Shown here: positions 57,555 through 64,000 of the stretch, piece after piece
How positions within the stretch are numbered: position 1 is the stretch's first letter
Layout of the letters: every line of letters starts with the position of its first letter
Origin: DATBLE01 sp036555585
Lineage (GTDB): Bacteria > Actinomycetota > Thermoleophilia > Gaiellales > Gaiellaceae
Assembly (NCBI GenBank): GCA_036555585.1
Contig: DATBLE010000002.1
Location: 124,001 to 188,000 of the forward strand
Length of the DNA: 64,000 nt
Reading direction: 5' to 3'
Program-made: the position numbers and the translations under genes
The notes under the pieces: model-generated
Told to the model about the DNA's origin: nothing
Database searches by the model: none
What the model saw: the letters and a program-made list of their open reading frames with translations, nothing else

Positions 57555-57674
57555 GGGGTCTGACCCCACGCCTTCGTGACGATTCATCCACAGTGAGGGC
57601 GGACGGCTTGTCCGACCCGGAGTGCCGCCTTCTCGTGGACGAATCGTTGCGCTTTCGTTCGGGGGTCTGACCCC
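57555..57674. repeat. 120-bp REPIN/MITE-like element
   Basis: Two identical palindromes GGGGTCTGACCCC (57555-57567 and 57662-57674) bound an inner inverted repeat: a 17-nt arm at 57575-57591 pairs with 57635-57651 at 14 of 17 positions. The innermost part also holds GGGCGGAC and GTCCGACCC. The right palindrome's final base is the first base of the gerW stop (minus strand), as at mqnC. The design parallels the 26008-26147 element. Confidence 0.7.
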
Positions 57675-57988
57675 TATCGGCGCGCGAAGGCCCAGAGCGC
57701 GAGCGCGGCGATGCCGGCGACCACCTGCCAGCCGAGCAACATCCGGCCGACGTCGATCGCCGGCTTCCAGCTGACCTCGCCGTCCTTGACCACGTACGCG
57801 CCGACCGGCCGCGCCTTCAGCCCGAAGCCGCCGCCGCCGTTGTCCTGGCCGTCGCCGCCACCGCCGCCGCCGCCCCCGACCGAGGCCGCCGGGATCACCA
57901 GCACGCCGTCGTGCTCGATCGGGTCGCCGTACACACGCCGGGCGGTGAGCGAGTCGCGGACGCCGCTGAGCAGCTCTTCCGGGTTCAT
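57674..57988 (-). CDS. GerW (YtfJ) family protein
   Basis: The 104-residue protein has LSGVRDSLTARRVYGDPIEHDGVLVIPAASVGGGGGGGGDG, the GerW signature, and GFGLKARPVGAYVVKDGEVSWKPAID. A C-terminal hydrophobic helix (LLGWQVVAGIAALALWAFA) anchors it. The family is named from a Bacillus germination protein but is common in non-sporulating actinobacteria. The start overlaps the crotonase stop by four bases. Its TAG stop borders the palindromic element. Confidence 0.88.
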   Translation of the reverse strand: MNPEELLSGVRDSLTARRVYGDPIEHDGVLVIPAASVGGGGGGGGDGQDNGGGGFGLKARPVGAYVVKDGEVSWKPAIDVGRMLLGWQVVAGIAALALWAFARR

Positions 57989-58809
57989 TCCTCCTCCTTT
58001 CGTCGCTCGAGAAAGCCCCGTACCCCCTCCGCCGCCTCGTCACTCAGCATCGACAGAGCGAGCCAGTCGTGCGCGTGGCGGATCGTCCCGTGCCACGCGA
58101 GGTCGCGGAAGAAGTCGAGCTGCGCCTTCGCGTAGCGGGTCATCAGCGGCAGACGGGCGGCGAGCTTCCCGACCAGCTCGTCGACCGCGGCGTCGAGCTC
58201 CGCCGCGGGAACCGCCCGGTTGACCAGTCCCCACTCTGCCGCCTGCGCCGCCGGAATCTCGTCGCAGAGCAGGATGATCTCCCGCGCCCGGCGGTCGCCG
58301 ACGATCAGCGGCAGCCACTGGGTCGCTCCCGCAGCCGGCACCGAGCCGTGCTGGAGGCCGACGTGGCGGATGAACGCGTCGTCGACGATCACCGCGAGGT
58401 CGCACGCCATCTGCAGCTCGTTGCCCCCGCCGACGCAGATGCCGTTGATCCGCGCGACCGTCGGCTTGCCGATGCGGCGGAGCGCGGTGACGCCCGCGTC
58501 CATCGCCCCGAACCATTTCCAGTAGTCGCGCTGGTCGCCGACGTAGCCCTCGTCCGCCCAGGAGCGCAGGTTGGCGCCGACGCAGAACGCCCGGCCCGCC
58601 CCGGTGAGGACGACGACCCGGATCTCGTCGTCCCAGCTCGCGTCCTCGCAGGCCCGGGCGAGCTCGCGCAGCATCCGGAAGTCGAAGGCGTTCAACACCT
58701 CCGGCCGGTTCAACGTGATCGTCGCCCGGGGCGGCGCCTTCTCGTACAGGATCGACTCGAAGCCGAGCTCTCCGGCCGGACGCGCGGCGGGACGCTCGGG
58801 CTCGCTCAC
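57985..58809 (-). CDS. Enoyl-CoA hydratase/isomerase-family protein (BadI-like)
   Basis: The 274-residue crotonase has TITLNRPEVLNAFDFRMLREL, VVLTGAGRAFCVGANLRSW, INGICVGGGNELQMACDLAVI and GATQWLPLIVGDRRAREIILLCDEIPAAQAAEWGLVN. The last part resembles ring-cleaving hydrolases and hydratases such as BadI. The exact reaction cannot be fixed. It overlaps the EthD gene and the gerW gene by four bases on each side. Confidence 0.8.
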   Translation of the reverse strand: MSEPERPAARPAGELGFESILYEKAPPRATITLNRPEVLNAFDFRMLRELARACEDASWDDEIRVVVLTGAGRAFCVGANLRSWADEGYVGDQRDYWKWFGAMDAGVTALRRIGKPTVARINGICVGGGNELQMACDLAVIVDDAFIRHVGLQHGSVPAAGATQWLPLIVGDRRAREIILLCDEIPAAQAAEWGLVNRAVPAAELDAAVDELVGKLAARLPLMTRYAKAQLDFFRDLAWHGTIRHAHDWLALSMLSDEAAEGVRGFLERRKEEE

Positions 58810-59084
58810 CCGAGGACGACGACCTGGGCCGAGAACGGGATGCCCATCTCGGCGGCGTCCTTGCCCGCCGCGGCGAACTCGGGGGACTGGGCGACTTCCT
58901 GGAACGACTCCATGTCCGGGAACTCGAACTCGGCGTAGTAGTGGAACCGCTCCTCGCCGATGGGCGTGGCGACGACCTTGCCGTGACGGAACGTGCCCGG
59001 GATCGGCGTGACGAACTCCTCGATGTGCTGCTGGTAGCGCTCCTGGTCGACCTCTCCCTCGTACAGGACGAACGCGCGGACCAT
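58806..59084 (-). CDS. EthD-family (dimeric alpha-beta barrel) protein
   Basis: The 92-residue protein begins MVRAFVLYEGEVDQERYQQHIEEFVTPIP and continues ERFHYYAEFEFPDMESFQEVAQSPEFAAAGKDA, the standard EthD pattern of helix and strand. Such proteins form dimers and bind small hydrophobic ligands or help monooxygenases. AAGGAG lies five bases before the ATG at 59084. It is the first gene of the EthD-crotonase-gerW unit. Confidence 0.9.
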   Translation of the reverse strand: MVRAFVLYEGEVDQERYQQHIEEFVTPIPGTFRHGKVVATPIGEERFHYYAEFEFPDMESFQEVAQSPEFAAAGKDAAEMGIPFSAQVVVLG

Positions 59085-59093
59085 GTGGACTCC

Positions 59094-59125
59094 TTGGCTC
59101 GTGGACGGCCTGAGCCTAATAGGGT
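59094..59125 (+). promoter_or_regulatory. Putative promoter of the YdcZ-like transporter gene
   Basis: TTGGCT (59094-59099) could be the -35. TAATAG (59117-59122) is 17 bases downstream, and TAGGGT (59120-59125) overlaps it and lies six bases before the GTG start at 59132. Either -10 gives a very short or absent leader. Confidence 0.35.
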
Positions 59126-59131
59126 TGAGCC

Positions 59132-59581
59132 GTGTCCGGCGGCACTGCGCTGGCGGTGGTGATGTCGATCACGGCCGGGTTCGCCGGCTCGGTCCAGGCC
59201 GCCGTGCTCGGCCGTCTCGGCGACCGGGTCGGCACGATCGAGGCGGTCGGGTTCTCGACGCTCGTCGCCGGCTTGACGGGAATCGCCGTGCTCCTGATCG
59301 CGCGCCGCAGCCTGCACGGGGTCGGCGCATCGTTCCACCAGCCGCTGTGGATGTGGCTCGGCGGCATCCTCAGCGCGTTCATCGTCCTGTCGATCACGTT
59401 TGCGGCGCCGAAGATCGGGGTCGCCGCCACGATCGGCCTCGTGATCACCGGCAACCTCGTGGTCGCCGCCGCCATCGACCGCTTCGGCTGGTTCGGGGTC
59501 GAGCAGATCGCGCTCGAGTGGACGCGCGTCCTCGGCATCCTGCTGCTCGCGGGCGGAGCGGCCCTCCTGCTCAGGAAGTGA
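59132..59581 (+). CDS. DMT-superfamily YdcZ-like transporter
   Basis: The 149-residue protein has four or five membrane helices and the DUF606/YdcZ pattern: AVVMSITAGFAGSVQAAVLGRLGDRVGTIEAVGFSTLVAG, LWMWLGGILSAFIVLSITFAAPKIGVAATIGLVITGNLVVAAAIDRFGWFG. It probably works as a dimer, since it is half the length of a usual DMT carrier. Substrate unknown. Its end overlaps the convergent xdh gene by 11 bases. Confidence 0.88.
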   Translation: MSGGTALAVVMSITAGFAGSVQAAVLGRLGDRVGTIEAVGFSTLVAGLTGIAVLLIARRSLHGVGASFHQPLWMWLGGILSAFIVLSITFAAPKIGVAATIGLVITGNLVVAAAIDRFGWFGVEQIALEWTRVLGILLLAGGAALLLRK

Positions 59582-61790
59582 GGCCGACGACGTCGTCGGG
59601 CCTGACCGGCACGCGGGCCAGCTCGCGGCCCGTCGCGTCACGCAGCGCCGAGACGATCGCCGCCGTCGAGACCACGGTCGGGGGCTCGCCGACGCCCTTG
59701 ACGCCGTAGGGCGCGTCCGGCTCCGGATCCTCGACCAGCTCGCTCACCACGGGCGGCATGTCGAGCGCGGTCGGGATCAGATAGTCGGTGAAGCTGGCGT
59801 TCGTGATCAGCCCGTCGCGGGTCTGGATCTCCTCCATCAGCGCGAGGCCGAGACCCTGCGCCGTGCCGCCCTCGATCTGGCCCTCGACCGCCTGCGGGTT
59901 GATCGCCTTGCCGACGTCCTGCGCCGTCCCGATCCAGACCACGCGGGTGAGCCCGAGCTCGACGTCGACCTCGGCGACCACGCGCATCGCGGCGACCGCG
60001 AGCGCGACGTGGGAGCGCTCGCCCGTCGTCTGGCCGTTGTCCGGATCGAGCGGCCAGGTGCGCGGGTGGTGGTAGACCCGCTCGACGTCGACCTCGGCGG
60101 CGCCGGTGCGATCGCGCTCCTCCAGGGCCGCGCGGCAAGCGAGCTGGACTGCGCCGGCGGCCATGTAGGTCAGCCGCGACGCCGAAGCCGAGCCCGCCGA
60201 GTCGACCCGCGCGGTGCCTGGCGGCGCGAGGGTGACGTCGTCGATCCCCAGTTCGGTACGCGCCACCTGGAGCATGACGCCGGTCACTCCCTGGCCGACC
60301 TCGGCAGCAGCGCAGTGGATCTCGGCCGCGGTGCCGGAGAGCACGACGCGAGCCGCGCAGAAGTCGTCGAAGCCCTCCGAGTAGCAGATGTTCTTGAAGC
60401 CGACCGCGAAGCCGCTTCCGCGCTTGACGCCCTGGCCGCGGGTCGTGTTCCCCGCTCCGCCCGGCAGGCGGATCGGGTCGCGCGGCAGCTCCTCCGGAGG
60501 CGGCGGCTCGAGCGCGGCTGCTCTGCGGATCACCTCGGCGACGGGCAGCGAGCCGCGAACGACCTGCCCGGTCGGCAGCGTGTCGCCCGGCGCGAGCGCG
60601 TTCAGCAGGCGCAGCTCGACGGGATCGATCGCGAGCGCAGCCGCCAGCTTGTCCATCTGCGCCTCCGTGGCGAAGCAGGTCTGGACGGCGCCGAAGCCGC
60701 GCATCGCACCGCACGGCGGGTTGTTCGTGTACACGCAGGTCGACTCGATCAGCGCGTTCGGAACGTCGTAGGGACCACACCCGAACGACGCGGCGTTGGA
60801 CGTGACCGCGGTCGAGGACGACGCGTACGCGCCGCCGTCGAGCAGGATCCGCATCCGCACAGAGACGAGCCGGCCCTCGCGCGTCGCGCGATGCTCCGCC
60901 CAGATCCTCGCCGGGTGGCGGTGGACGTGGCCGACGAACGACTCCTCCCGTCCGTACACGAGCTTGACCGGGCGACCGGTGTGGAGGGCGAGCATCGCGC
61001 CGTGGATCTGCATCGAGAGGTCCTCCCGGCCGCCGAAGGCGCCGCCGACGCCTGCGAGGTGGATCCGCACCTGGTCGGGCGGAAGGCCGAGACACGGTGC
61101 CACCTGGTCGCGGTCGACGTGCAGCCACTGCGTCGCGACGTGAATGTCGACGCCACCCTCGCCGTCGGGAATCGCCAGCCCCGACTCGGGTCCCAGGAAC
61201 GACTGGTCCTGGATCCCGACCTCGTAGGCACCGTCGACCGAGACGTCCGCCGGCGCGTCCGGGTCGCCGTGGCGGATGACCAGGTGCCGGACGACGTTGG
61301 GACGGGGGTCGTCGCGGTAGCCGTGCCCCATCGTCGGGCGGTCGGGATGGAGCGGCTCCTGCTCGGTCGCGCGCGCCGGGTCGACGACGAGCTCGAGCGG
61401 CTCGTACTCGACCCGCACGAGCTCGGCGGCGCGGCGTGCCTGTTCCGGGTGCTCGGCCGCGACGAGCGCAACCGGCTCGCCGAAGTAGCGCACGCGGTCG
61501 ATCGCGAGCACGGGCTGGTCGGCGAACTCCAGCCCGTAGAGCTTCTGGCCTGGGACGTCGTCGTGCGTGAGCACCGCGTGCACCCCGGGCATCGCGACCG
61601 CCTCGGCGATGTCGATCTCGACGATGCGCGCGTGTGCATGCGGGCTGCGGACCGTCTGCCCCCAGAGCATCCCGGCCGCCCAGAGGTCGCTGGCGTAGGC
61701 GAATTGCCCCGTCGTCTTCGGCACGCCGTCGCCGCGCGGGACGACCTCGCCGATCCGGCCGACCTCCAGCCTGCGCGCGACCGTGCTCAC
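59571..61790 (-). CDS. Xanthine dehydrogenase-type molybdopterin subunit
   Basis: The 739-residue protein is a molybdenum hydroxylase large subunit: ASDLWAAGMLWGQTVRSPHAHA, GVGGAFGGREDLSMQIHGAMLA, RGFGAVQTCFATEAQMD, AEVGQGVTGVMLQVA and YGVKGVGEPPTV, whose glutamate is the catalytic base. GSAS in DSAGSASASR fits the MCD-binding region. It oxidises purines or related heterocycles with the FeS and FAD subunits encoded upstream. The GTG at 61790 is the chosen start. A 148-base gap separates it from the FeS gene. Confidence 0.9.
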   Translation of the reverse strand: MSTVARRLEVGRIGEVVPRGDGVPKTTGQFAYASDLWAAGMLWGQTVRSPHAHARIVEIDIAEAVAMPGVHAVLTHDDVPGQKLYGLEFADQPVLAIDRVRYFGEPVALVAAEHPEQARRAAELVRVEYEPLELVVDPARATEQEPLHPDRPTMGHGYRDDPRPNVVRHLVIRHGDPDAPADVSVDGAYEVGIQDQSFLGPESGLAIPDGEGGVDIHVATQWLHVDRDQVAPCLGLPPDQVRIHLAGVGGAFGGREDLSMQIHGAMLALHTGRPVKLVYGREESFVGHVHRHPARIWAEHRATREGRLVSVRMRILLDGGAYASSSTAVTSNAASFGCGPYDVPNALIESTCVYTNNPPCGAMRGFGAVQTCFATEAQMDKLAAALAIDPVELRLLNALAPGDTLPTGQVVRGSLPVAEVIRRAAALEPPPPEELPRDPIRLPGGAGNTTRGQGVKRGSGFAVGFKNICYSEGFDDFCAARVVLSGTAAEIHCAAAEVGQGVTGVMLQVARTELGIDDVTLAPPGTARVDSAGSASASRLTYMAAGAVQLACRAALEERDRTGAAEVDVERVYHHPRTWPLDPDNGQTTGERSHVALAVAAMRVVAEVDVELGLTRVVWIGTAQDVGKAINPQAVEGQIEGGTAQGLGLALMEEIQTRDGLITNASFTDYLIPTALDMPPVVSELVEDPEPDAPYGVKGVGEPPTVVSTAAIVSALRDATGRELARVPVRPDDVVGLTS

Positions 61791-61938
61791 CGCGCCGCCG
61801 GCACCTCCCCGCACAACCCCACCCTGGGAGGGGCCGTCCCCCCGCCACCCGACATCGACGATACCGCCCAGACCGTCACAGGTCTGCAACGCGAAAGCGC
61901 CGATCCGGTGCCGATGCGTCCACGGCGACGCAGGGCGC
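61791..61938. other. Intergenic region between the xdh Mo- and FeS-subunit genes
   Basis: These 148 bases hold no gene. A perfect inverted repeat CAGACC-N6-GGTCTG lies at 61869-61886 and could be an operator or mRNA hairpin. GGGGCCGTCCCC at about 61830 resembles a decayed REP arm. GGGGAGG on the minus strand lies about a dozen bases before the Mo-subunit start. Confidence 0.4.
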
Positions 61939-62400
61939 TCATGCTCCCTGCCCCGCCGCCAGTCGCACCGCCTCGAAGATCTTCGCGTACCCGGTGCAGC
62001 GGCACAGGTTGCCCGAGAGCGCCTCGCGGACCTCGTCCTCGCTCGGGCTCGGCACCCGCGCGAGCAGGTCGGCGGTGGCGACGACCAGGCCCGGCGTGCA
62101 GAACCCGCACTGCACCGCGCCCGCCTCGACGAACGCGGCCTGGACCGGGTGGAGCTCCTCGCCTGCGGCCAGACCCTCTACGGTCACCACCGAGTGCCCG
62201 TCCGCCTGCGCCGCGAGCACGAGGCAGGCGCAGACCAGCGTGCCGTCCAGGAGGATCGAGCACGAGCCGCACTCGCCCTGCTCGCACGCGTTCTTCGAGC
62301 CGGGCAGCCCCAGCCGCTCGCGCAGTGCGAAGAGCAGGCTCTCGCCCGGCCAGACGTCGGCCTCGCGCTCCTCGCCGTTGACGGTCACCTCGATCCTCAT
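61939..62400 (-). CDS. Xanthine dehydrogenase-type [2Fe-2S] subunit
   Basis: The 153-residue protein holds two [2Fe-2S] clusters: the plant-ferredoxin-type CEQGECGSCSILLDGTLVCAC and the helical CGFCTPGLV with GNLCRCTGY. Length and motifs are typical of the small subunit of molybdenum hydroxylases. It carries electrons from the Mo centre to FAD. The ATG at 62400 overlaps the FAD-subunit stop. Confidence 0.95.
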   Translation of the reverse strand: MRIEVTVNGEEREADVWPGESLLFALRERLGLPGSKNACEQGECGSCSILLDGTLVCACLVLAAQADGHSVVTVEGLAAGEELHPVQAAFVEAGAVQCGFCTPGLVVATADLLARVPSPSEDEVREALSGNLCRCTGYAKIFEAVRLAAGQGA

Positions 62401-63191
62401 CCCAGGCAGCGCTCCAGCGCGCGGGCCGCGAGCACGCCCAGAGCATGGCGCCGGTAGGCGGCGGTCCCTCGGACGTCGTCGATCGGATCGGCGGCCGCCT
62501 GCACCAGCTCCGGCAGCTGCGCTGCGTCGGCGAACGGACAGGTCACGAGTCCGGGCACGGGCCCGCAGGAGCCGAACGACGCTCGAATCTCACCCCGCCC
62601 GCGGTCGGCGACGACCGCCAGCGACGAGACCGCGATCACCATCGCGTTCCGCGGCCCGACCTTCATGAACGTCTGCGGCGCCCGCGAAGGCTCGACTTCC
62701 ACCGCGGCGATCAGCTCGTCGGGCTCTGCCGCGTTGCGCTTGGGCCCGACGAGGAACTCCCGCAACGGCATCGTGCGGACGCCGCGCACCGAGGCGAGCT
62801 CGACCTCGGCCCCCTCGACCAGGAGCGGCGGCAGCGCGTCGCCGGCCGGCGAGGCGGTCCCCAGGTTCCCGCCGAGCGTCCCGCGGTTCCTGATCTGGGG
62901 AGATCCCACCGTGCGCGAGGCCTCGGCCAGCGCGGGCATCAGCTCGGCCAGCGGCGGCTCCATCGCCTCCGTGTACGTCAGGCCCGAGCCGAGCCGGACG
63001 CGTCCGTTCTCGTGCGACCAGCCGCGCAGCTCGGACACCCCGTTCAGGTCGAGGAGCAGCTCCGGGCGCCGGCGGTCGAAGTTCAGCTCGACCATCACGT
63101 CGGTGCCGCCCTGGATCGGCACGGCGTCCGGATGGTCGGCCTTGACGCGCAACGCCTCGTCGAGGCTGGTTGGACTGACGACGTCCATCAT
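62397..63191 (-). CDS. Xanthine dehydrogenase-type FAD-binding subunit
   Basis: The 264-residue protein has the CO-dehydrogenase-flavoprotein pattern: VSPTSLDEALRVKADHPDAVPIQGGTDVMVELNF, then RNRGTLGGNLGTASPAGDALPPLLV binding FAD, and FMKVGPRNAMVIAVSSLAVV. Two ATGs are possible (63191 and 63188); the first overlaps the permease stop as ATGA. It passes electrons to NAD+ or another acceptor. Confidence 0.93.
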   Translation of the reverse strand: MMDVVSPTSLDEALRVKADHPDAVPIQGGTDVMVELNFDRRRPELLLDLNGVSELRGWSHENGRVRLGSGLTYTEAMEPPLAELMPALAEASRTVGSPQIRNRGTLGGNLGTASPAGDALPPLLVEGAEVELASVRGVRTMPLREFLVGPKRNAAEPDELIAAVEVEPSRAPQTFMKVGPRNAMVIAVSSLAVVADRGRGEIRASFGSCGPVPGLVTCPFADAAQLPELVQAAADPIDDVRGTAAYRRHALGVLAARALERCLG

Positions 63192-64000
63192 CGTTCCTCG
63201 CGCACGTACGGTACGCCGAGGGCGGCGGGAGCGCCGATCCGCCGCCGGGCGAAGCCGCCCGAGACGATCACGAGCACGACGATCGTCATCACGTACGGGA
63301 GCGCGTTCAGGAACTCGGGCGTCACCGTGTAGCCGTGGGCCTGGAGCGCCGAGGGCAGCCCGCCCGACAGCCCGCCGAAGAGGTAGGCGCCGACCAGGCA
63401 GAGCTCGGCCCGCCAGAACGAGAAGATGACGAGCGCGATCGCGATCCAGCCTGCGCCGCCGACGAGCGAGTCGCCGCTCGTCCACCCCGGCGTGATCGCG
63501 AGGCTGTAGCAGGCTCCGCCGACTCCCGCGAGCGCGCCGCCGGCGAGCACGTGCGCGTAGCGGTATCTGGCCACGTTGATCCCCATCGCGTCGGCGGCCC
63601 CAGGCGACTCCCCGACCGCGCGCACGTTCAGGCCGAACCTCGTGCGCGAGAGGTAGAGCGCGACTCCCGCCGTCAGCCCCCAGGAGATGTACACCAGCGC
63701 GGACTGGTGGAAGAGGATCGGGCCGACCACCGGCAGATCCTTCAGGCCGAAGACGTCGATGTCGCCGAACTGGTACTTGGGCGGGACGTCGGCGATGCCG
63801 AGGTCGTTTCCGAGGTACGACGACAGGCCCAGGCCGCCGGCGAAGATCGTCAGCGCGAGGCCCGACACGATCTGGCTGGCGCGGAGCGAGACGACGAGCA
63901 CCGCGAACACGAGCGCCGTCACGAGCGCCGCGAACGCCGCCGTGAGCACCGCGAGCGTGAGCGCCACGGCCATCGGCCCCGGCGCCCGCTGCATCCCCCA
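63188..64000 (-). CDS. Nucleoside-type ABC transporter permease (partial)
   Basis: The reading frame is open to the right edge, so the N-terminus is missing. At least seven helices are seen. Blocks VSLRASQIVSGLALTIFAGGLGLSSYLGN, LYLSRTRFGLNVRAVGESPGAADAMGINVARYRYAHVLAGGALAGVGGACYSL and PYVMTIVVLVIVSG match the permeases of BmpA-dependent purine nucleoside importers (YufQ/NupQ-like). Its overlap with the FAD-subunit gene supports joint uptake and oxidation of purines. Confidence 0.9.
   Translation of the reverse strand, partial: WGMQRAPGPMAVALTLAVLTAAFAALVTALVFAVLVVSLRASQIVSGLALTIFAGGLGLSSYLGNDLGIADVPPKYQFGDIDVFGLKDLPVVGPILFHQSALVYISWGLTAGVALYLSRTRFGLNVRAVGESPGAADAMGINVARYRYAHVLAGGALAGVGGACYSLAITPGWTSGDSLVGGAGWIAIALVIFSFWRAELCLVGAYLFGGLSGGLPSALQAHGYTVTPEFLNALPYVMTIVVLVIVSGGFARRRIGAPAALGVPYVREER

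Noticed and set aside
61826..61845. Another REP copy in the xdh gap
   Set aside because: GGGGCCGTCCCC resembles the arms but has mismatches and no matching partner arm, so it is not listed as a copy.

Overview
The window is GC-rich bacterial chromosome (roughly 70 % G+C by eye) with tightly packed genes. Many start/stop overlaps are ATGA, GTGA or TTGA, and GTG/TTG starts are common. The gene content points to an actinobacterium of the Thermoleophilia type (Gaiellales or Solirubrobacterales-like): futalosine-route menaquinone genes with UbiX/UbiD-type enzymes, a split b6f-type cytochrome b complex, BTAD and cyclase-STAND regulators, a GerW protein and probable leaderless transcripts. The taxonomic call is inference; no rRNA or tRNA gene was seen.

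Layout. 1-2.4 kb: start of a DedA-like gene, a secreted phosphodiester glycosidase, and a REP-associated transposase (RAYT) between two inverted palindromes. 2.4-12 kb: a respiratory block on the minus strand, with qcrABC (Rieske, cytochrome b, cytochrome b/c fusion), ubiX, menG, a polyprenyl diphosphate synthase, mqnA, an unusual radical SAM gene and mqnC; ubiD lies upstream. Together they make menaquinone and oxidise menaquinol. 12-17 kb: two tandem cyclase-STAND-TPR regulators and a retropepsin-like protease. 17-21 kb: an HpnA-like epimerase, a 42-residue membrane protein, and hemL and hemB. 21-26 kb: an ABC exporter, an AI-2E family protein, a degenerate M23 protein and a YmdB phosphoesterase. 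26-32 kb: cell-envelope glycosyltransferases, GtrA, a protein repair methyltransferase and a phosphodiesterase. 32-36.6 kb: 2-oxoacid dehydrogenase E2, E1-beta and E1-alpha with a lipid kinase and a TetR regulator. 36.6-38.9 kb: divergent paaABCD for phenylacetyl-CoA epoxidation, without paaE.

39-45.2 kb: a beta-propeller protein, a cNMP-binding protein, a two-component pair, an esterase and a VapBC pair. 45.2-50.8 kb: a frameshifted gene remnant, then the most unusual unit, a BTAD regulator fused to a SIR2-like domain and joined by a 4-nt overlap to a giant nSTAND ATPase with a membrane helix and 15 WD40 repeats. This looks like a signalling or defence module. 51-59.6 kb: secreted M23 peptidase and hydrolase, cupin, proline racemase-family enzyme, PaaG-like isomerase, HtrA protease, a stand-alone LanC-like protein, GerW, a second crotonase, EthD and a YdcZ transporter. 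59.6-64 kb: xanthine dehydrogenase-type Mo, FeS and FAD subunits next to a nucleoside-type ABC permease, suggesting purine uptake and oxidation.

Two patterns cross the window. First, a dispersed family of GGGAC/GTCCC and GGGGTC/GACCCC palindromes shares its arms with the RAYT flanks and occurs between genes, at stop codons and inside the two linkers of the E2 gene. Second, a TAnnnT box 5-9 nt before the start codon recurs at 13 genes. In three of them the TAG of a TAGACT box is the stop codon of the gene upstream.
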